Shown piece after piece: positions 9,144 through 20,041 of a stretch of 64,000 nucleotides of DNA. The stretch is from CBDCFV01 sp965203835 (GTDB taxonomy: Bacteria; Chloroflexota; Dehalococcoidia; Lucifugimonadales; UBA3495). Location of the stretch: NCBI GenBank assembly GCA_965203835.1, contig OZ241919.1:2108001-2172000 (forward strand). Direction: 5' to 3'. Made by a program: the position numbers and the translations under genes. Each line of letters begins with the position of its first letter. Position 1 is the first letter of the stretch. The notes beneath the pieces were generated by a model. That model had not been told where the DNA came from. It saw only the letters and a program-made list of their open reading frames with translations, and did no database searches.

Positions 9144-10480
9144 AGCACCAGTGAACTGGTCTTCCCACGGCCAATGCCATGGGAGATGCAGGATGAGTTG
9201 GCGGGCCTTGCGGGTGATCCTTCCGGCCAGGGAGAAGAGACGCCGCCGGAGGGTCTTGGTGGTTGCCACCGGCTCGCCCAGTCCGATGCGGGCAGTCCAG
9301 CGGGCCAGGTTGTGGGCCATGACCCCGTATCGAGTACGGGGCAGGCTCTGCACGGCCAGCCAGGCTCCGTTGGCGGAAAAGCGCCCCGAGGGGAGATGGT
9401 TCAGTCCCACGCCGTACTTCAGGTCCCGGATGGCGTTCTCGACCTCGGCGTGGCGGCGATGGTCGGCCTCCAGTGCCAAGACATCCCCCTGCCGGTCGGT
9501 GATGAAAGCGTGATAGCTGTAGTTGGTGAAGAGGGCCAGTTGAGTGCCGGGGGTGGGCCTCACCCTCCGGACAATGAGCCGCACCGGCGCGGCGCCGGGC
9601 TGACTCTGGAAGGGGGTATAGACCGTCTCGGCCACGTCGGCTCCACCCTGCATCCAGTAAGGGATGGGCCGCCAGGCATCCTCGGGTATGGCCTCGATCA
9701 GGTCTCGCAGGCTCTGGCGCAGGCGGACGGTGATGGAGAAGCGGACATCCGTCTTGCGGCAGACAGAGACCACGCCGTGGGTATAGAAACCGCTGTCGGC
9801 CCGCACCGTGAGTGGTCCGGCAGCCCCGGCGTAGCGCACCCGGCTCACGGTCTCCCGCAGGAAGTGGGCCGCTCCTCGGGCGGTGTTGGCCCGGCCCTCC
9901 CGGAGCCGGGCCATCAGCACCTCGCCGGCGCCGGCGGCCACGGCCAGCAGGGGATGATAGCCCCGCTGGCCGGTGTAGCCGTGTCGGCGGGCGCCCTCCC
10001 TTGTTCAGGCCGTAGGTCTCGCAGATGGTGGAGTCCAGGTCGATGGTCAGGGGGCCGTCGCCGGGTCCCGCTCCGGCCTTCCAAGCCCGGGCCAGCATCT
10101 CCCGGCTGACCCGGTCCAGTTGCCTCACGTGGCCCCAGCGGAAGCTGCGCAGGAAGGTGCCCAGAGCCTGCCCTCGCGAAAGCGGGGGTGGACGGGGCCT
10201 TGACCACACAGCCCAGGACCTTGGCCGTACCGCCACTGCGCAACGCATCGGCGTCGTCGATGCAGTCGCCCCCGGCCAGGGCGGAGGCCACCAGGGTCAG
10301 CAGCTTGTCGCCGGTGTTGGCCCGGCCGGGGGCGTTGCCAAGATGGAGGTGCCGGTCAACCAGTTCACCCAGACCCAGGCGGAGGGCCAGGGTGGCGGGC
10401 AGCAACAGCCCGGCATTGGCCACCAAGCGGTGATCGTCAAAGGCGACATGGATGCGTTCGGGGTGCTCAGGTGGTAGCAT
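9117..10480 (-). pseudogene. IS1380 family transposase with two frameshifts
   Basis: The product can be read only in three successive frames. Frame one starts at 10480 (MLPPEHPERIHVAFDDHRLV). Frame two carries LTIDLDSTICETYGLNKGG. Frame three runs from about 9960 to the end and carries VRADSGFYTHGV and EVENAIRDLKYGVGLNHLP. The DSTICETYG and DSGFY motifs mark IS1380. The two breaks, near 10185 (in a G/C run) and near 9995, need one-base shifts in the same direction, so the gene is dead unless these are sequencing errors. The last codons run into the IS701 end. Inverted GGTGCTCC / GGAGCACC copies lie upstream at 10487-10494 and 10543-10550. Confidence 0.85.
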
Positions 10481-10601
10481 CTAAAGGGTGCTCCTTTTCC
10501 GGGGTCGGTTTTGTCATCAAAAACCATTATCCCAGATATACGGGAGCACCTTTTCACGCTTTCAGGACAGCTTGAATCCCCACTCCTTCGGTGGATTCGG
10601 G

Positions 10602-13600
10602 TTAACGCCGAGTGCGGCCCCTCTTAGCGCGGTTGGCTTTGGCGCGGTCTTGGCGCTCTTCTATATTGAGTCCAGGTTCTTCTGGTGGGTGTTCCATTTC
10701 AGCGTCAACATGGTAGTTTAGGTTCGGGGTCGAAGGACCTCTCGGTTCCCTACCACCGAGCAAATCGGATAGCACCGACAGGGCTAGGGGCCGATTCAGG
10801 TGGCCTTGGTGCATGGCATCCTGTGTCTCGAACGACAGCAGGCAATCGAGACAAGCCGACTTGCAGCGTTGATCATGGGCCGCGTCGACAAACAGAACTT
10901 CTCTCGTTTGCTCCAGCCAATCTCTGCCGTATTCCAACAGTTCCCGAACATGGCCGGCCCCACCCGGCACGTTATCGTACAAGAGCGCGCCTAAACCGCC
11001 CCCCGATTCTCCGGCAGGAGTGGTGACTACGCCTATTTCCCGCCCGTCGAGTTGCAGCATCCGGGCAGCGGCCCGGTGCAATCCGTAGGCCAAAGTGGTA
11101 ACCAGAGGAAAGTCTGCCCGGCGTTCACCCAAGCACCCCGAAAAGTCCAGCAGAAGCACGTCGGTGACCTCTCTGGCCGCCAGGGTCTGGTTCCTCAGCA
11201 CCGGCGCAGCATTGGCCCAGCATCGTCTTGTTTCCCTTGGGCTGTTCAGGCGAGCATGGTGCTCAAAGTCTCCTGGAAGTCCCACGCGCCCTTGTCCGGG
11301 CTTGATTTCACTGTCAGAATACCCGCAACTCAAGCAGATTGCGAATCCGCACTGTTTGTCGCCCCTGTTGTATATCAGCAACTCGCCGTCTTCCCGGTAG
11401 GATACCGTAAGACCTGCCACTCCGCCGAAATCATCTATATGGGCGTAACCGGAGCCTTCGAGGGCGGCAGGAGTGAAAGTTGCCGATACCGTTTCCACGC
11501 TGCCTACAAGCTCCGGGTCGGCGCTCCACTTGGGAGGATCCCAGGCGGCACTGCTGAAGCCGTACTGAGGCACGATGTATGGCATAGGGCTTTGCTTGGC
11601 CGATTCCCCGCAAAATGGACAGGCTTTGGTTGGTTCTCCGGAGTCCCAATAGTAAAGGTGGTTATTCCTGCACGTAGTGTACTGTCCTCTGAGACCTATA
11701 GCCGTGTCTATGTTCTCTCCCGTCCAATGCTTGAGTATACCGCGAGACCTGATCAATTTTCCTCCCGCCAAGAGTTGAGAACCCGGCACATACTCCCGCA
11801 GGGCAAGGAGGCTGTTGCGTTCCAGCCGGAATTGGTCCTCTTCCCTTATCCGGTTAGGGCGATTCTCATCAGCGGAAGTAACCCGCAATTTCAGCACGTT
11901 GATCGGGAAACCATAACGGGGTAGAAACTGGCGGTCGGCCAGCGCCTCTATGACGGTCGTGTCATATCGGAGTTGCAGTTGGTAGTAGATGGCATTGGCC
12001 TGCCCTTGAGTAGAGGACTCTTTCCATTGGTCGAGAAGGGCATCGTACTCGTGCGTCCAGGATTGGACCGATTCGCTAAAGGAGTCGACGGCAAATTCCA
12101 GCAGTCCCTCCCATCCGACGGATTCAAGAGCGATGGATGTTGCAGAAAGCAGGTTTTCAACATGCTCTTTAACGCCGCCTCCATTTCCTTGTTTCAAAGA
12201 GTCTAGGAAACCGGCGAATTGTTCGCTCAGTGAGGGGCCATTATCCGGTTCACGCGCCGGTGGTTTCGGCGCCCTCCCTTCCCATCGGACCGCTCGCGGC
12301 TTGTCACAGAACGCGCCCATCCTTCCGTAGGCATCCATCGCCCCAACCCGCGGGCGGTATACGTTCCTGAAGAATTCCCCCAGCAGGAAGGCGTGCAGGT
12401 GCCGCCTTGCCACTCGCTCCCGGTCCAGGAAGACTACAGGCCGACGCAACGGCATACCGAGGTAATCGCCCATTCTGCGGAATACCTCCCGGTCGAAAGG
12501 CCTTGGCCTTGAAAAGGTCGTGACAACGGAAGAACCGTCGGCCCGACGGCCGGCGCGCCCCGCCCGCTGGAGGTAATTGGCTTTGCCAGGGGGTACGTTG
12601 CTCATCAAAACGCCGTTCAGCCCGCCAATGTCAATACCCAATTCCAAAGTAGTCGTGGAACTGAGAATATTCCTGACCCCAGCCTTGAACAGGTCTTGAA
12701 GCCTCCTGTTCTCCCTGGGGTCAAGCTGGGCGCTGTGCTCCTCTGCCCATAGCCCCATCCTGAAAATGGGTGAATCGCGGTACTCCCGCCGGCGCCGGCC
12801 CAGCCTTGGGTCATTGTCCAAGATGCCAGACTCAACCGGCTCCAGGGTCCCTTCGCACCCGGTGTCAGGGGCGCAACCCGCCACACTCCTCGGCCACACG
12901 TGCCCTGTTGTCCGGCACCGGAACAGGGTTGCCGGCCGCCGCAGACCCATCTCAAAGAAATCCAACCTGATTGCATCTACCGACTTGTTTCCCTGTGCTT
13001 GGCGCAGGTCCGTTTTAAGCCATGACAGGTTATTGCTGCGGCCAGCTTCCAGCAATTGGGTGAAGCAGGTTCTAAGGAGATCTTCGGACATAGCCTTGGC
13101 CTGGGAATCCGGCATACCACAACTTTTTAGCACCTCTGTGGCGAAGCTACGCCTTCCCTGCCGGTTGGTTACGCCAATGAAACGGACTAACCGGGCGCCT
13201 CGCTCGTCGTCCGCCGATGCCCAACGCCCAATTAACAACCTGCCAAAGTTGTATGTATCGTCGAGTTCATCCCCAAGCGTAATCGCTCCCTCCGTTCGCA
13301 GGGTGTCACAAAGGGATGCGAGCAAGTCCGTCCAAGACTGACTTACTGCTTGGCGTAGGCTTTCCGTGGGTAGGGCGCCCAAGAATTGCGCTGGCGGTTC
13401 CAACTGTTCGAGTCCGGGATAGGTGACTTCGACCAAGCCCAGCGATTCTAGAGTATTAACCGATCTTCTGATAGGGCTGGCCAGTTCACGGCCTAACAGT
13501 TCACGGGTTCGCGTGGCGACGTTACGTTGATTGTCTTCCCACCGTAACTGAGACCAGTTGTCCTTCGAGTCTCCAATAGCATGACGGCGGTCCAAGACTT

Positions 13601-15917
13601 GGCTAAGCGTATCATGCTCCGAGATAATACTCGCCCACCATTCTACCTGCCCACCCGCCGCGAGCTGCGTAAGTTCGGCTTCGTATCGCCTCCGTTCACG
13701 TTCCGCGTACTGACGCTCCCCAGGACTCAAGCCGGGGTCTTGCAAATCCTCTTCCACTTGCGCCAAGCGTCGGCGTATCCTCCGCAATGCGCCCTCGTCA
13801 GCTATGGGGGTTCGCTCTAACGCCTCTACAATCGCCGCCCGTACCAACTGCTGCTCGTGCTGATTCGTGAGAAGCGGCCCCAAGCGAGCTGCCTCTCGGC
13901 GGCTGTCGCTGAACGCCAGCAAGCGCCGGCCGCGGGCTGGTAGCCATTCGTTGCTTCCTTCCCTGGCGGGGAACTCTGGCAACTCTGCCAACAACGTCTC
14001 TGCCATTATGGATAAAGTTAGCGGAGTACCTGAGTAGAAAGAGGCGATGTCTGTGTTGTCACCGTCGCAGTTTGGACATCTTGTATGCTTGGACAATCCA
14101 ACGGCGCCGGAGGCGCCGCTGCCCCTACGCTCACCCGTGGCCGGATCAATATATACTGACACCTCCGTCGAATCCGAAGAGCCTACCGTGAGAAGCAGAT
14201 GCTGTGGGCGTTGAGATTCGTCCCCGTCTTCTCTCGACCTTGGCAATGCCGGCGCGATGACCTCACCAGTGTCCCGCCCGGCAAGGAGCCATTCGCCGCA
14301 ATTCCGGCACCTCTCCAACGATAGCGTTCTGCTTCCACAGAATTCACATGTATCCTGGTAGCCCGCTGCGACTGCCCCAAGGAGCGGCAACAGGCTGTCC
14401 GGACCGCTGCACCTGGCGTTGAGACAGACGGTAAGGCCATCCACCGGCCGGGCCACAACATGGATGCGGTGCGGCACCAGTGGATAAGACTCTGGCTCAA
14501 GCCGGGCCGAGGCAGACAGTTGGAGCAGTTGTACTACAGCCCGCGCAGACTGCCCTGTCTGTTCGCCAAAGATTTGCTCCCCCAGTTCAGCCAAGGGGAT
14601 GTGCCGACTGTTCCAAAGGATTTCTTCCAGTTGATGAATAATCGGAGCGGCTGACAGGCTGTTATGCAGCAGCACGGCAGGCCGATTTTCGTTTGGGTCC
14701 AGCTTTTGCAAGTGCCCATCGGATACGAGTGCGGCCAAGCTCGACCTCAAGTTGCCGCACACGGACTCGTCCACCGCCAGTTCCGGCCCCTTGGCTCCGC
14801 CTTCGACTACGGCCGGGCCTTCCAGCCATTCTCCGGCGACGATGCTTTTGGCGGTTGGCGCAGCTTTCGGGGGAGATGGGTCACTCATTGACGCCTTGGC
14901 CGATTCTCCGGTAATCACGTGGACCATTTCAGCAGGCTTGCTGAAGACCGTCGATGCAAAACTCCTGAGTTCTTCCGGGTCGCCCGTTCCCAGAGTCGCG
15001 GAGGTAGCAAACTGCAAGACATCCTCGGAACGCAGGCCGCACCGGAGGAACAGCCGCCGGAGCAGCAACGTAATCTCCGCAGCGAGAGTACCGGTATACA
15101 GGTGAGCTTCGTCCAGCACGACGGCCCGCAGGCCTGGACCAAAGAAGACCGAGTCCTGGGGCCGGCAAAGCATGTATTCCAGCATGGAGTAGTTGGTAAT
15201 GACTATGTCGGGAGGCGGTCCGCGATGCGCTTCCTCAATCCGTTCTCCGGTATGGGATTCCAGTCCCCTTGCCTCCTGACGGGTGCGCATCCGGCACGGT
15301 TCCCATAGCGGTACGCCCTGGCCATCGGCCCGTCGCTTATCCTCCGGCGTCTCGCTGGTGAAGTGGAACAACGTCACCTGGGTCTGTTCCTTCAGCCAGG
15401 CGTACAGCCGGTCCACCTGGTCGTTGACGAGGGCGTTCATCGGGTAGAGGATGATGCACTTGGCCCCCTGAGTTTCCTGGCGCGGGTTCTGATAAAGGCC
15501 GTTTAGTATTGGGAGCAGAAAGGCTTCGGTCTTGCCCGCGCCCGTACCGGCGGTCACCACGACTGCGGGGCGGTTGCCGGGCGTTCCCGATGACGCCTTC
15601 TCAATTGCCTCCAACTGGTGGGTATACAGTTTCCGGTCTCCGGGCATAGACGATGCAGAGTCCAATACATCACGCAACCGGGGATGGAACTTGCCGTCAC
15701 GCACAAGGTCGTCGAGGCAAGTTGGCGTTGTTCTGCTTGGAAACGCGCCTTCCACCCATATATCGCTAATCAAGCCGCCACGGTTGGGCGGGCCACTCCA
15801 GATGCGCCGGGCGATTTCCCCCAGTGTGGGGTCGCGGACGAAGTTGTCGTCCACGGCGAAGTCAACCATCCGCCGACGGAGGGAATCCGTCAAATCAAGC
15901 GCGTCAAGTTGCGCCAT
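10602..15917 (-). CDS. Large DUF1998-type superfamily 2 helicase, Druantia DruE-like
   Basis: A 1771-aa DEAD/DEAH-type helicase. Motifs visible: Walker A GTGAGKT (residues 124-130), DEAH (269-272), SAT (about 305-307) and motif VI QRAGRAGRR (about 1120). Cysteine groups suggest zinc binding: C-x2-C pairs in CEFCGSRTLSLERCRNC, CPNCDGD, CPFCGE and CLSCGY, and a C-terminal CKSACLDCLLSF of the DUF1998/MZB type. The start ATG comes one base after the stop of the 1019-aa upstream gene (TGATATG), so the two are translationally coupled. Large helicases of this size with a DUF1998 end and one large unknown partner fit the two-gene Druantia type III layout (DruH-DruE). DISARM-like helicases are the main alternative; no methyltransferase or DrmC-like gene is present. 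Confidence 0.7.
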   Translation of the reverse strand: MAQLDALDLTDSLRRRMVDFAVDDNFVRDPTLGEIARRIWSGPPNRGGLISDIWVEGAFPSRTTPTCLDDLVRDGKFHPRLRDVLDSASSMPGDRKLYTHQLEAIEKASSGTPGNRPAVVVTAGTGAGKTEAFLLPILNGLYQNPRQETQGAKCIILYPMNALVNDQVDRLYAWLKEQTQVTLFHFTSETPEDKRRADGQGVPLWEPCRMRTRQEARGLESHTGERIEEAHRGPPPDIVITNYSMLEYMLCRPQDSVFFGPGLRAVVLDEAHLYTGTLAAEITLLLRRLFLRCGLRSEDVLQFATSATLGTGDPEELRSFASTVFSKPAEMVHVITGESAKASMSDPSPPKAAPTAKSIVAGEWLEGPAVVEGGAKGPELAVDESVCGNLRSSLAALVSDGHLQKLDPNENRPAVLLHNSLSAAPIIHQLEEILWNSRHIPLAELGEQIFGEQTGQSARAVVQLLQLSASARLEPESYPLVPHRIHVVARPVDGLTVCLNARCSGPDSLLPLLGAVAAGYQDTCEFCGSRTLSLERCRNCGEWLLAGRDTGEVIAPALPRSREDGDESQRPQHLLLTVGSSDSTEVSVYIDPATGERRGSGASGAVGLSKHTRCPNCDGDNTDIASFYSGTPLTLSIMAETLLAELPEFPAREGSNEWLPARGRRLLAFSDSRREAARLGPLLTNQHEQQLVRAAIVEALERTPIADEGALRRIRRRLAQVEEDLQDPGLSPGERQYAERERRRYEAELTQLAAGGQVEWWASIISEHDTLSQVLDRRHAIGDSKDNWSQLRWEDNQRNVATRTRELLGRELASPIRRSVNTLESLGLVEVTYPGLEQLEPPAQFLGALPTESLRQAVSQSWTDLLASLCDTLRTEGAITLGDELDDTYNFGRLLIGRWASADDERGARLVRFIGVTNRQGRRSFATEVLKSCGMPDSQAKAMSEDLLRTCFTQLLEAGRSNNLSWLKTDLRQAQGNKSVDAIRLDFFEMGLRRPATLFRCRTTGHVWPRSVAGCAPDTGCEGTLEPVESGILDNDPRLGRRRREYRDSPIFRMGLWAEEHSAQLDPRENRRLQDLFKAGVRNILSSTTTLELGIDIGGLNGVLMSNVPPGKANYLQRAGRAGRRADGSSVVTTFSRPRPFDREVFRRMGDYLGMPLRRPVVFLDRERVARRHLHAFLLGEFFRNVYRPRVGAMDAYGRMGAFCDKPRAVRWEGRAPKPPAREPDNGPSLSEQFAGFLDSLKQGNGGGVKEHVENLLSATSIALESVGWEGLLEFAVDSFSESVQSWTHEYDALLDQWKESSTQGQANAIYYQLQLRYDTTVIEALADRQFLPRYGFPINVLKLRVTSADENRPNRIREEDQFRLERNSLLALREYVPGSQLLAGGKLIRSRGILKHWTGENIDTAIGLRGQYTTCRNNHLYYWDSGEPTKACPFCGESAKQSPMPYIVPQYGFSSAAWDPPKWSADPELVGSVETVSATFTPAALEGSGYAHIDDFGGVAGLTVSYREDGELLIYNRGDKQCGFAICLSCGYSDSEIKPGQGRVGLPGDFEHHARLNSPRETRRCWANAAPVLRNQTLAAREVTDVLLLDFSGCLGERRADFPLVTTLAYGLHRAAARMLQLDGREIGVVTTPAGESGGGLGALLYDNVPGGAGHVRELLEYGRDWLEQTREVLFVDAAHDQRCKSACLDCLLSFETQDAMHQGHLNRPLALSVLSDLLGGREPRGPSTPNLNYHVDAEMEHPPEEPGLNIEERQDRAKANRAKRGRTRR

Positions 15918-15918
15918 A

Positions 15919-18900
15919 TCACCTGACCTCCTGCAACAGCGACGACAGAACCCGCAGACCGAGGTACTCCCGGAACGGCGCAGTGCTCAGCGCGGTTTCC
16001 GCATTGTACTTATCTCGGGTCTCTAGTGCATCGTAGTCCAGTGATGCAAGTACACGCTGCACTATGCCTTGCTGTACGAAGTTCTTATCCACGCCCATTA
16101 AGGTTGAAATCTGGTCCAGCAGTTCCTCTTCCCGTTGCTCCAATTGATTGCCTCGGGACCCCACGGGACCAGCCGGGTTTTGCGATCTGAGCAATGCGTC
16201 GGTAAACTCCTTCATCAGTCGCGGGTCTTGAAGCAACAAGTCTTGACAGTCTTCGGAAATCTGGTTCGATCCCTGACTCTGATACTCCGGTCGAGGGTCT
16301 AACGTCGCAACCAGAAAGCGTATACGGTTAAGCAAGTCACGTTTGTCCTCGACCCCTCCGAGAAAGGGCCGCTTCGGCGACCTAATCCATGCCCTGGCAA
16401 CCCTCCCCATTAGAAGCGGGTCCAGATGCAGCAATATTTGCAAGGCTTCGGACACTGGATCATCGGGCGATGTCCTGCCGAGTGCGAGAATAATTTCCCA
16501 TGCCGATTCACTGTCCGGGTTCCATCCTGAGAACACCTGACGAACTGCCGCTCTCCATTGCTCTTCAGTTGCCCCCTGGATTAGGCCGTCCGGGAGACCT
16601 CCATCCAGCAGCCAAGTAATCAATGTCTGCGCCGGATACCGCCGGGCGAAAGACCGGATGTCGTCCAACCATTCCCGCGACAAGATGGGGAGGTGCATCC
16701 ACTTCAGCAGGGCCGCCGTTTCCATTGCAGCGTCGCTTCTGCCAACACCTGACCAGTCCGGACGGCAGGGCCACCACGACCCTATTCTAGCCCCGTTGTA
16801 AGCCAGGGCGATAAACCCATCATTGAAGGAGGAGTCAAGCACGGATACATCCCACTCGTCGCCTCCATGTTCAACGTTTCCTATGACGTCCAATATGACA
16901 GGAGGCTTGCCGATATCCCAGAGGACTATCTTATGTCCGGGACCCGGCTCAACAGGGTGGCGCAAATAAAGCCGAATCTTCGCGTTATCTCCAGCCAGTA
17001 CCCTTTCAAGAATGCCCGGGTCGTGCACCTCTGCCGATACCGCCATTTTGAAGTCTGTGAAATTATACGGAGGACGAAGTTCCAACGGCGCACCGTAGCC
17101 GCCCAATTGGCCCAATGGCCTCGGATGCCTCCAGAGTCTTTGCAGAAAAATCGGGCCCTCCAATAAGGCGAGCCTGTCTGCATCCTGTCCAACGCCGGGA
17201 AGCAACACCTTGTAAGGGACCTGTCTGGCTTCATTCACCGTGAGCTTGTCCTCGCGGTTGACCACCTGCCAGCCATCGTCAGATGCCCGAAGCACACCGC
17301 TCACGTTGGGGACGTTGGTGCGCTCGATAGTGGCCGGTTCTCCGCCCCGCCGCAGGCCAAGCTTGAATTTAATCTGAGGCAACGCCAATGAATTCCATGA
17401 GGTCATTTCCCTGGTAATGTCGAATCCTTCAGTAAGATAGTCCCCGTTTTCTCCCAAATAGAAGTCCAACGGCCTTCCGCCTAACCTCGCGTACAGCAAC
17501 TCGGCGTCGCTTTCAAGTCCTGAGATCCGTACACTTGATCCCTCATACCGGTCCAGACGTATACGGCTTGTTGGGAGAATTTCCGTTGTTACTGCCATGG
17601 CCCAGTCCGGTTCGGGCGGCTTAGGGTGAGTTCCACCATCGATACTGGAATTCCAAATCTCTTCGCCGGACAGGGTAACTCTCACTAGGTGTTCGTAGCT
17701 GGAAGGCAGGAGGTACAGCCTCTTGGAGTTGCTGCCGGAGCCGATTTCATAGAAAGGAAGGTTCGATGGCTCAACTTCCAGATCGGTACTGGCGAGGAGC
17801 CCATACTCCTTACTCGGGGCGCGTTGCGCGCTATACCCGTCGAGCCGTCTCCCTGTTTGCAGGTCAAACAGTTCTACGTCCTCGTTTTGGTCCCACAGTG
17901 CCAGCAACTGGCTGGCTTGAGGGACGCCGCTGTCGTCCACCATCGAGACAGCAAACTCCGGGGACCCGGACGTGAGAACTACCTCTTCGGGATGGCTGGA
18001 ATAAGTCCCATCATCGGCGGCGACCAGTGTGGTCAACGTTGTTGTCCCGGCCTTGACCTGATACCGTTCCGCCATAAGGTCAAAGTCGGCGAGATTGACA
18101 ACAGCGCTTGAAAACACCGGCGGCGTCGGCCAATTCCACCGCAAGCGCGGATTCTCCAGAAATTGCGGAGGGGGCTGTTCGCCGCGGCCGGGCTGCCCTT
18201 GTTCTGCCGTACCAAGTTCCTGGTGCCGTCGCGCCTGTCTTAGCAGATCATCCGTCCAATCCGGCAGCACCCAGGGATTGTCAGCCAGGGTTTGGCGGGC
18301 TCGCGCTTCGGTAATGTTGTTTCTGCGGTAGTTTCGCAGGGCATCCCATAATCTGACAAAGGACTGCGAGCGAAGTTGTTCGCCATAGTCTCCCATGAGA
18401 TACATCACTGCCTGAGTAGAGGGCTGCCCCGCAAGCCAATTCGCCAGACGCTCCATTCCCTTCTGAGTGAATCCGAACTGAAGGTACACGCTAAGATAGT
18501 AGTTCTGAGTGCCCTCTATGCCAAAGACATGGCGCAAGTCCAGCTTTCTCGCGGCTGCTTCCATCGCGTCCTTGAATATCGGCCGGGGTTGCCCCTGCGC
18601 AAACAAAACGCTGCCCGCGCGTTCGGCAAACCGGCCACGAACTGCCGACCATACCTGTCCTTCACTTGCCCTGCGGCGGGCGGATTCGGATGCCAGGAGG
18701 AGAATCAGGCAGCCGGCTGCTTCAGTGTAGGAGAGGTTGAGGCCGCAGGACTGTAATACAATCTTCCTGGAGCTAATGCCCTCCAGCCATCTTCTCAACC
18801 GATGAGGGGATAGTTGGCTAGCCCAATTACAAAGCCACTGATAGTCTTCCTCGTCAGCTTGTATTTCACATAGAGATCGTGGTCCTGGAACTGAGACCAC

Positions 18901-18978
18901 CCACTCCACGACTGCTCCGGCAGCTGCAGTAAGGGCATCATCACCATCAAGAGAAGATACTTTTGGGAAGATCTTCAT
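15919..18978 (-). CDS. Large protein of unknown fold, candidate Druantia DruH-like partner
   Basis: A 1019-aa protein with no motif I recognise. It starts MKIFPKVSSLDGDDALTAAA and is mostly soluble, with an alpha-helical N-terminal third (residues about 1-280) and a beta-rich middle and C-terminal part with many short strands. Its stop codon is separated by one base from the helicase start, so both are probably made from one transcript. No other gene belongs to the unit: the next upstream gene, Uma2, is about 180 bp away. The DruH assignment is by operon structure and size, not by a diagnostic motif. Confidence 0.55.
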   Translation of the reverse strand: MKIFPKVSSLDGDDALTAAAGAVVEWVVSVPGPRSLCEIQADEEDYQWLCNWASQLSPHRLRRWLEGISSRKIVLQSCGLNLSYTEAAGCLILLLASESARRRASEGQVWSAVRGRFAERAGSVLFAQGQPRPIFKDAMEAAARKLDLRHVFGIEGTQNYYLSVYLQFGFTQKGMERLANWLAGQPSTQAVMYLMGDYGEQLRSQSFVRLWDALRNYRRNNITEARARQTLADNPWVLPDWTDDLLRQARRHQELGTAEQGQPGRGEQPPPQFLENPRLRWNWPTPPVFSSAVVNLADFDLMAERYQVKAGTTTLTTLVAADDGTYSSHPEEVVLTSGSPEFAVSMVDDSGVPQASQLLALWDQNEDVELFDLQTGRRLDGYSAQRAPSKEYGLLASTDLEVEPSNLPFYEIGSGSNSKRLYLLPSSYEHLVRVTLSGEEIWNSSIDGGTHPKPPEPDWAMAVTTEILPTSRIRLDRYEGSSVRISGLESDAELLYARLGGRPLDFYLGENGDYLTEGFDITREMTSWNSLALPQIKFKLGLRRGGEPATIERTNVPNVSGVLRASDDGWQVVNREDKLTVNEARQVPYKVLLPGVGQDADRLALLEGPIFLQRLWRHPRPLGQLGGYGAPLELRPPYNFTDFKMAVSAEVHDPGILERVLAGDNAKIRLYLRHPVEPGPGHKIVLWDIGKPPVILDVIGNVEHGGDEWDVSVLDSSFNDGFIALAYNGARIGSWWPCRPDWSGVGRSDAAMETAALLKWMHLPILSREWLDDIRSFARRYPAQTLITWLLDGGLPDGLIQGATEEQWRAAVRQVFSGWNPDSESAWEIILALGRTSPDDPVSEALQILLHLDPLLMGRVARAWIRSPKRPFLGGVEDKRDLLNRIRFLVATLDPRPEYQSQGSNQISEDCQDLLLQDPRLMKEFTDALLRSQNPAGPVGSRGNQLEQREEELLDQISTLMGVDKNFVQQGIVQRVLASLDYDALETRDKYNAETALSTAPFREYLGLRVLSSLLQEVR

Positions 18979-19160
18979 AAAACACTTCTACCTGACCAGA
19001 TCAGTCCATAACGCTGGAAACACTACACCGGAGCTATCCATTTGTAGCTTTCCGATGAAGAGTGGACTGTGGTTGTCAAACAGGGCTTAGGCCCTAGCCG
19101 TGGCCGCCGGACCCACCACCAGTCACAGCCTGGGTTTGGCGCGGGCAGGGTTCGGCCTCA

Positions 19161-19898
19161 TCAGGTATTTTGGCGGCGGAGCAGTTCCTCCAATTCCCGG
19201 ACGCGGGCTTCGGCGGCGGCGCGGGCCTCCCGCTCGGCGTTTCGTTCGGCTTCCGCGGTGTCGGCGCGGGCGCGTTCATCTTCAAGGGTGGCGATGGGCC
19301 GTCCCGTGCCAGGGTCGTAGAAACGCAACTCCCCCCGTTCCCACTGGATATTCAGTTCCAGTGCCGCGCTGTATCCCTGCAAACTCCCGTCGGGCAGTTC
19401 CTCGATATCTATGGCAACGTACTCGCCATCCACCAGCCGCTCCCCGGCCAGCCGCGTCCCGTGATGCTGCCCCGTTTCGTCGAACCGCCAGTATTCCCCG
19501 ATGCCCAGGGCGGCGTAGTCCCGCCGCTTCTCCCTGGTGTCAACGCGCCCGGTGCGCCGGGAGGCTATTTCCAACACGAAGTCCGGCGGCTTCCCCTGCT
19601 CCGATATGACGTACCCGTTGCTCCGGTAGTAGGCATCAGGGTCCACGTCAAAGGCGACGAACAGGTCAGGATAGCGCACTCCGGCCATGTGGGTGGTGGG
19701 CATGGGGCTGATGTAATGCTCGCCGGCCACCAGGGTGGTTTCCGGATTGCCAAGATGCAGAGCCAGGTAACGTGCGCTGCCGGTGCTGGCAAGCTGGTGG
19801 AAACTGGTCATGTCGTCGGGCTGGCGTTCGGGCGGATCCGGCAGCCGGGAGCGGCCCTGGGGTTGGGGCGTCCTAGCGAAGGTGTTGGGCATGGTCAT
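19161..19898 (-). CDS. Uma2 family (DUF820) PD-(D/E)XK protein with coiled-coil tail
   Basis: A 245-aa protein of the Uma2 family, a restriction-endonuclease-like fold common in cyanobacteria and Chloroflexota. The core is visible as VRYPDLFVAFDV (D) and PPDFVLEIASRRTGRVDTRE (E), followed by the family-typical KRRDYAALGIGEYWRFD. The last about 45 residues (DERARADTAEAERNAEREAR and on) form a charged coiled coil, also usual. I chose the start at 19896-19898 (MTMPNTFA), which has aggtg upstream; the frame is open 15 codons further. Function in vivo is unknown; many copies per genome are usual. Confidence 0.85.
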   Translation of the reverse strand: MTMPNTFARTPQPQGRSRLPDPPERQPDDMTSFHQLASTGSARYLALHLGNPETTLVAGEHYISPMPTTHMAGVRYPDLFVAFDVDPDAYYRSNGYVISEQGKPPDFVLEIASRRTGRVDTREKRRDYAALGIGEYWRFDETGQHHGTRLAGERLVDGEYVAIDIEELPDGSLQGYSAALELNIQWERGELRFYDPGTGRPIATLEDERARADTAEAERNAEREARAAAEARVRELEELLRRQNT

Positions 19899-20041
19899 TT
19901 CGCACCTGGCAGTTTGCGGCGACGCCACCCCGCTCGTTGGCAACCCGCCGGGCCGACGCCGCCATGCTTTGGCTCCCCTAGAAGGCGTCCTGTTTCCAAC
20001 GATATTCTACACCGTCCGGCGATTTTCGGACAGCAACGATG

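Noticed and set aside
10481..10560. Terminal inverted repeats of the IS1380 element
   Set aside because: GGTGCTCC and GGAGCACC copies are present at the right and GAGCACC at the left, but their orientations do not make one clear pair of element ends, so I did not set element limits.
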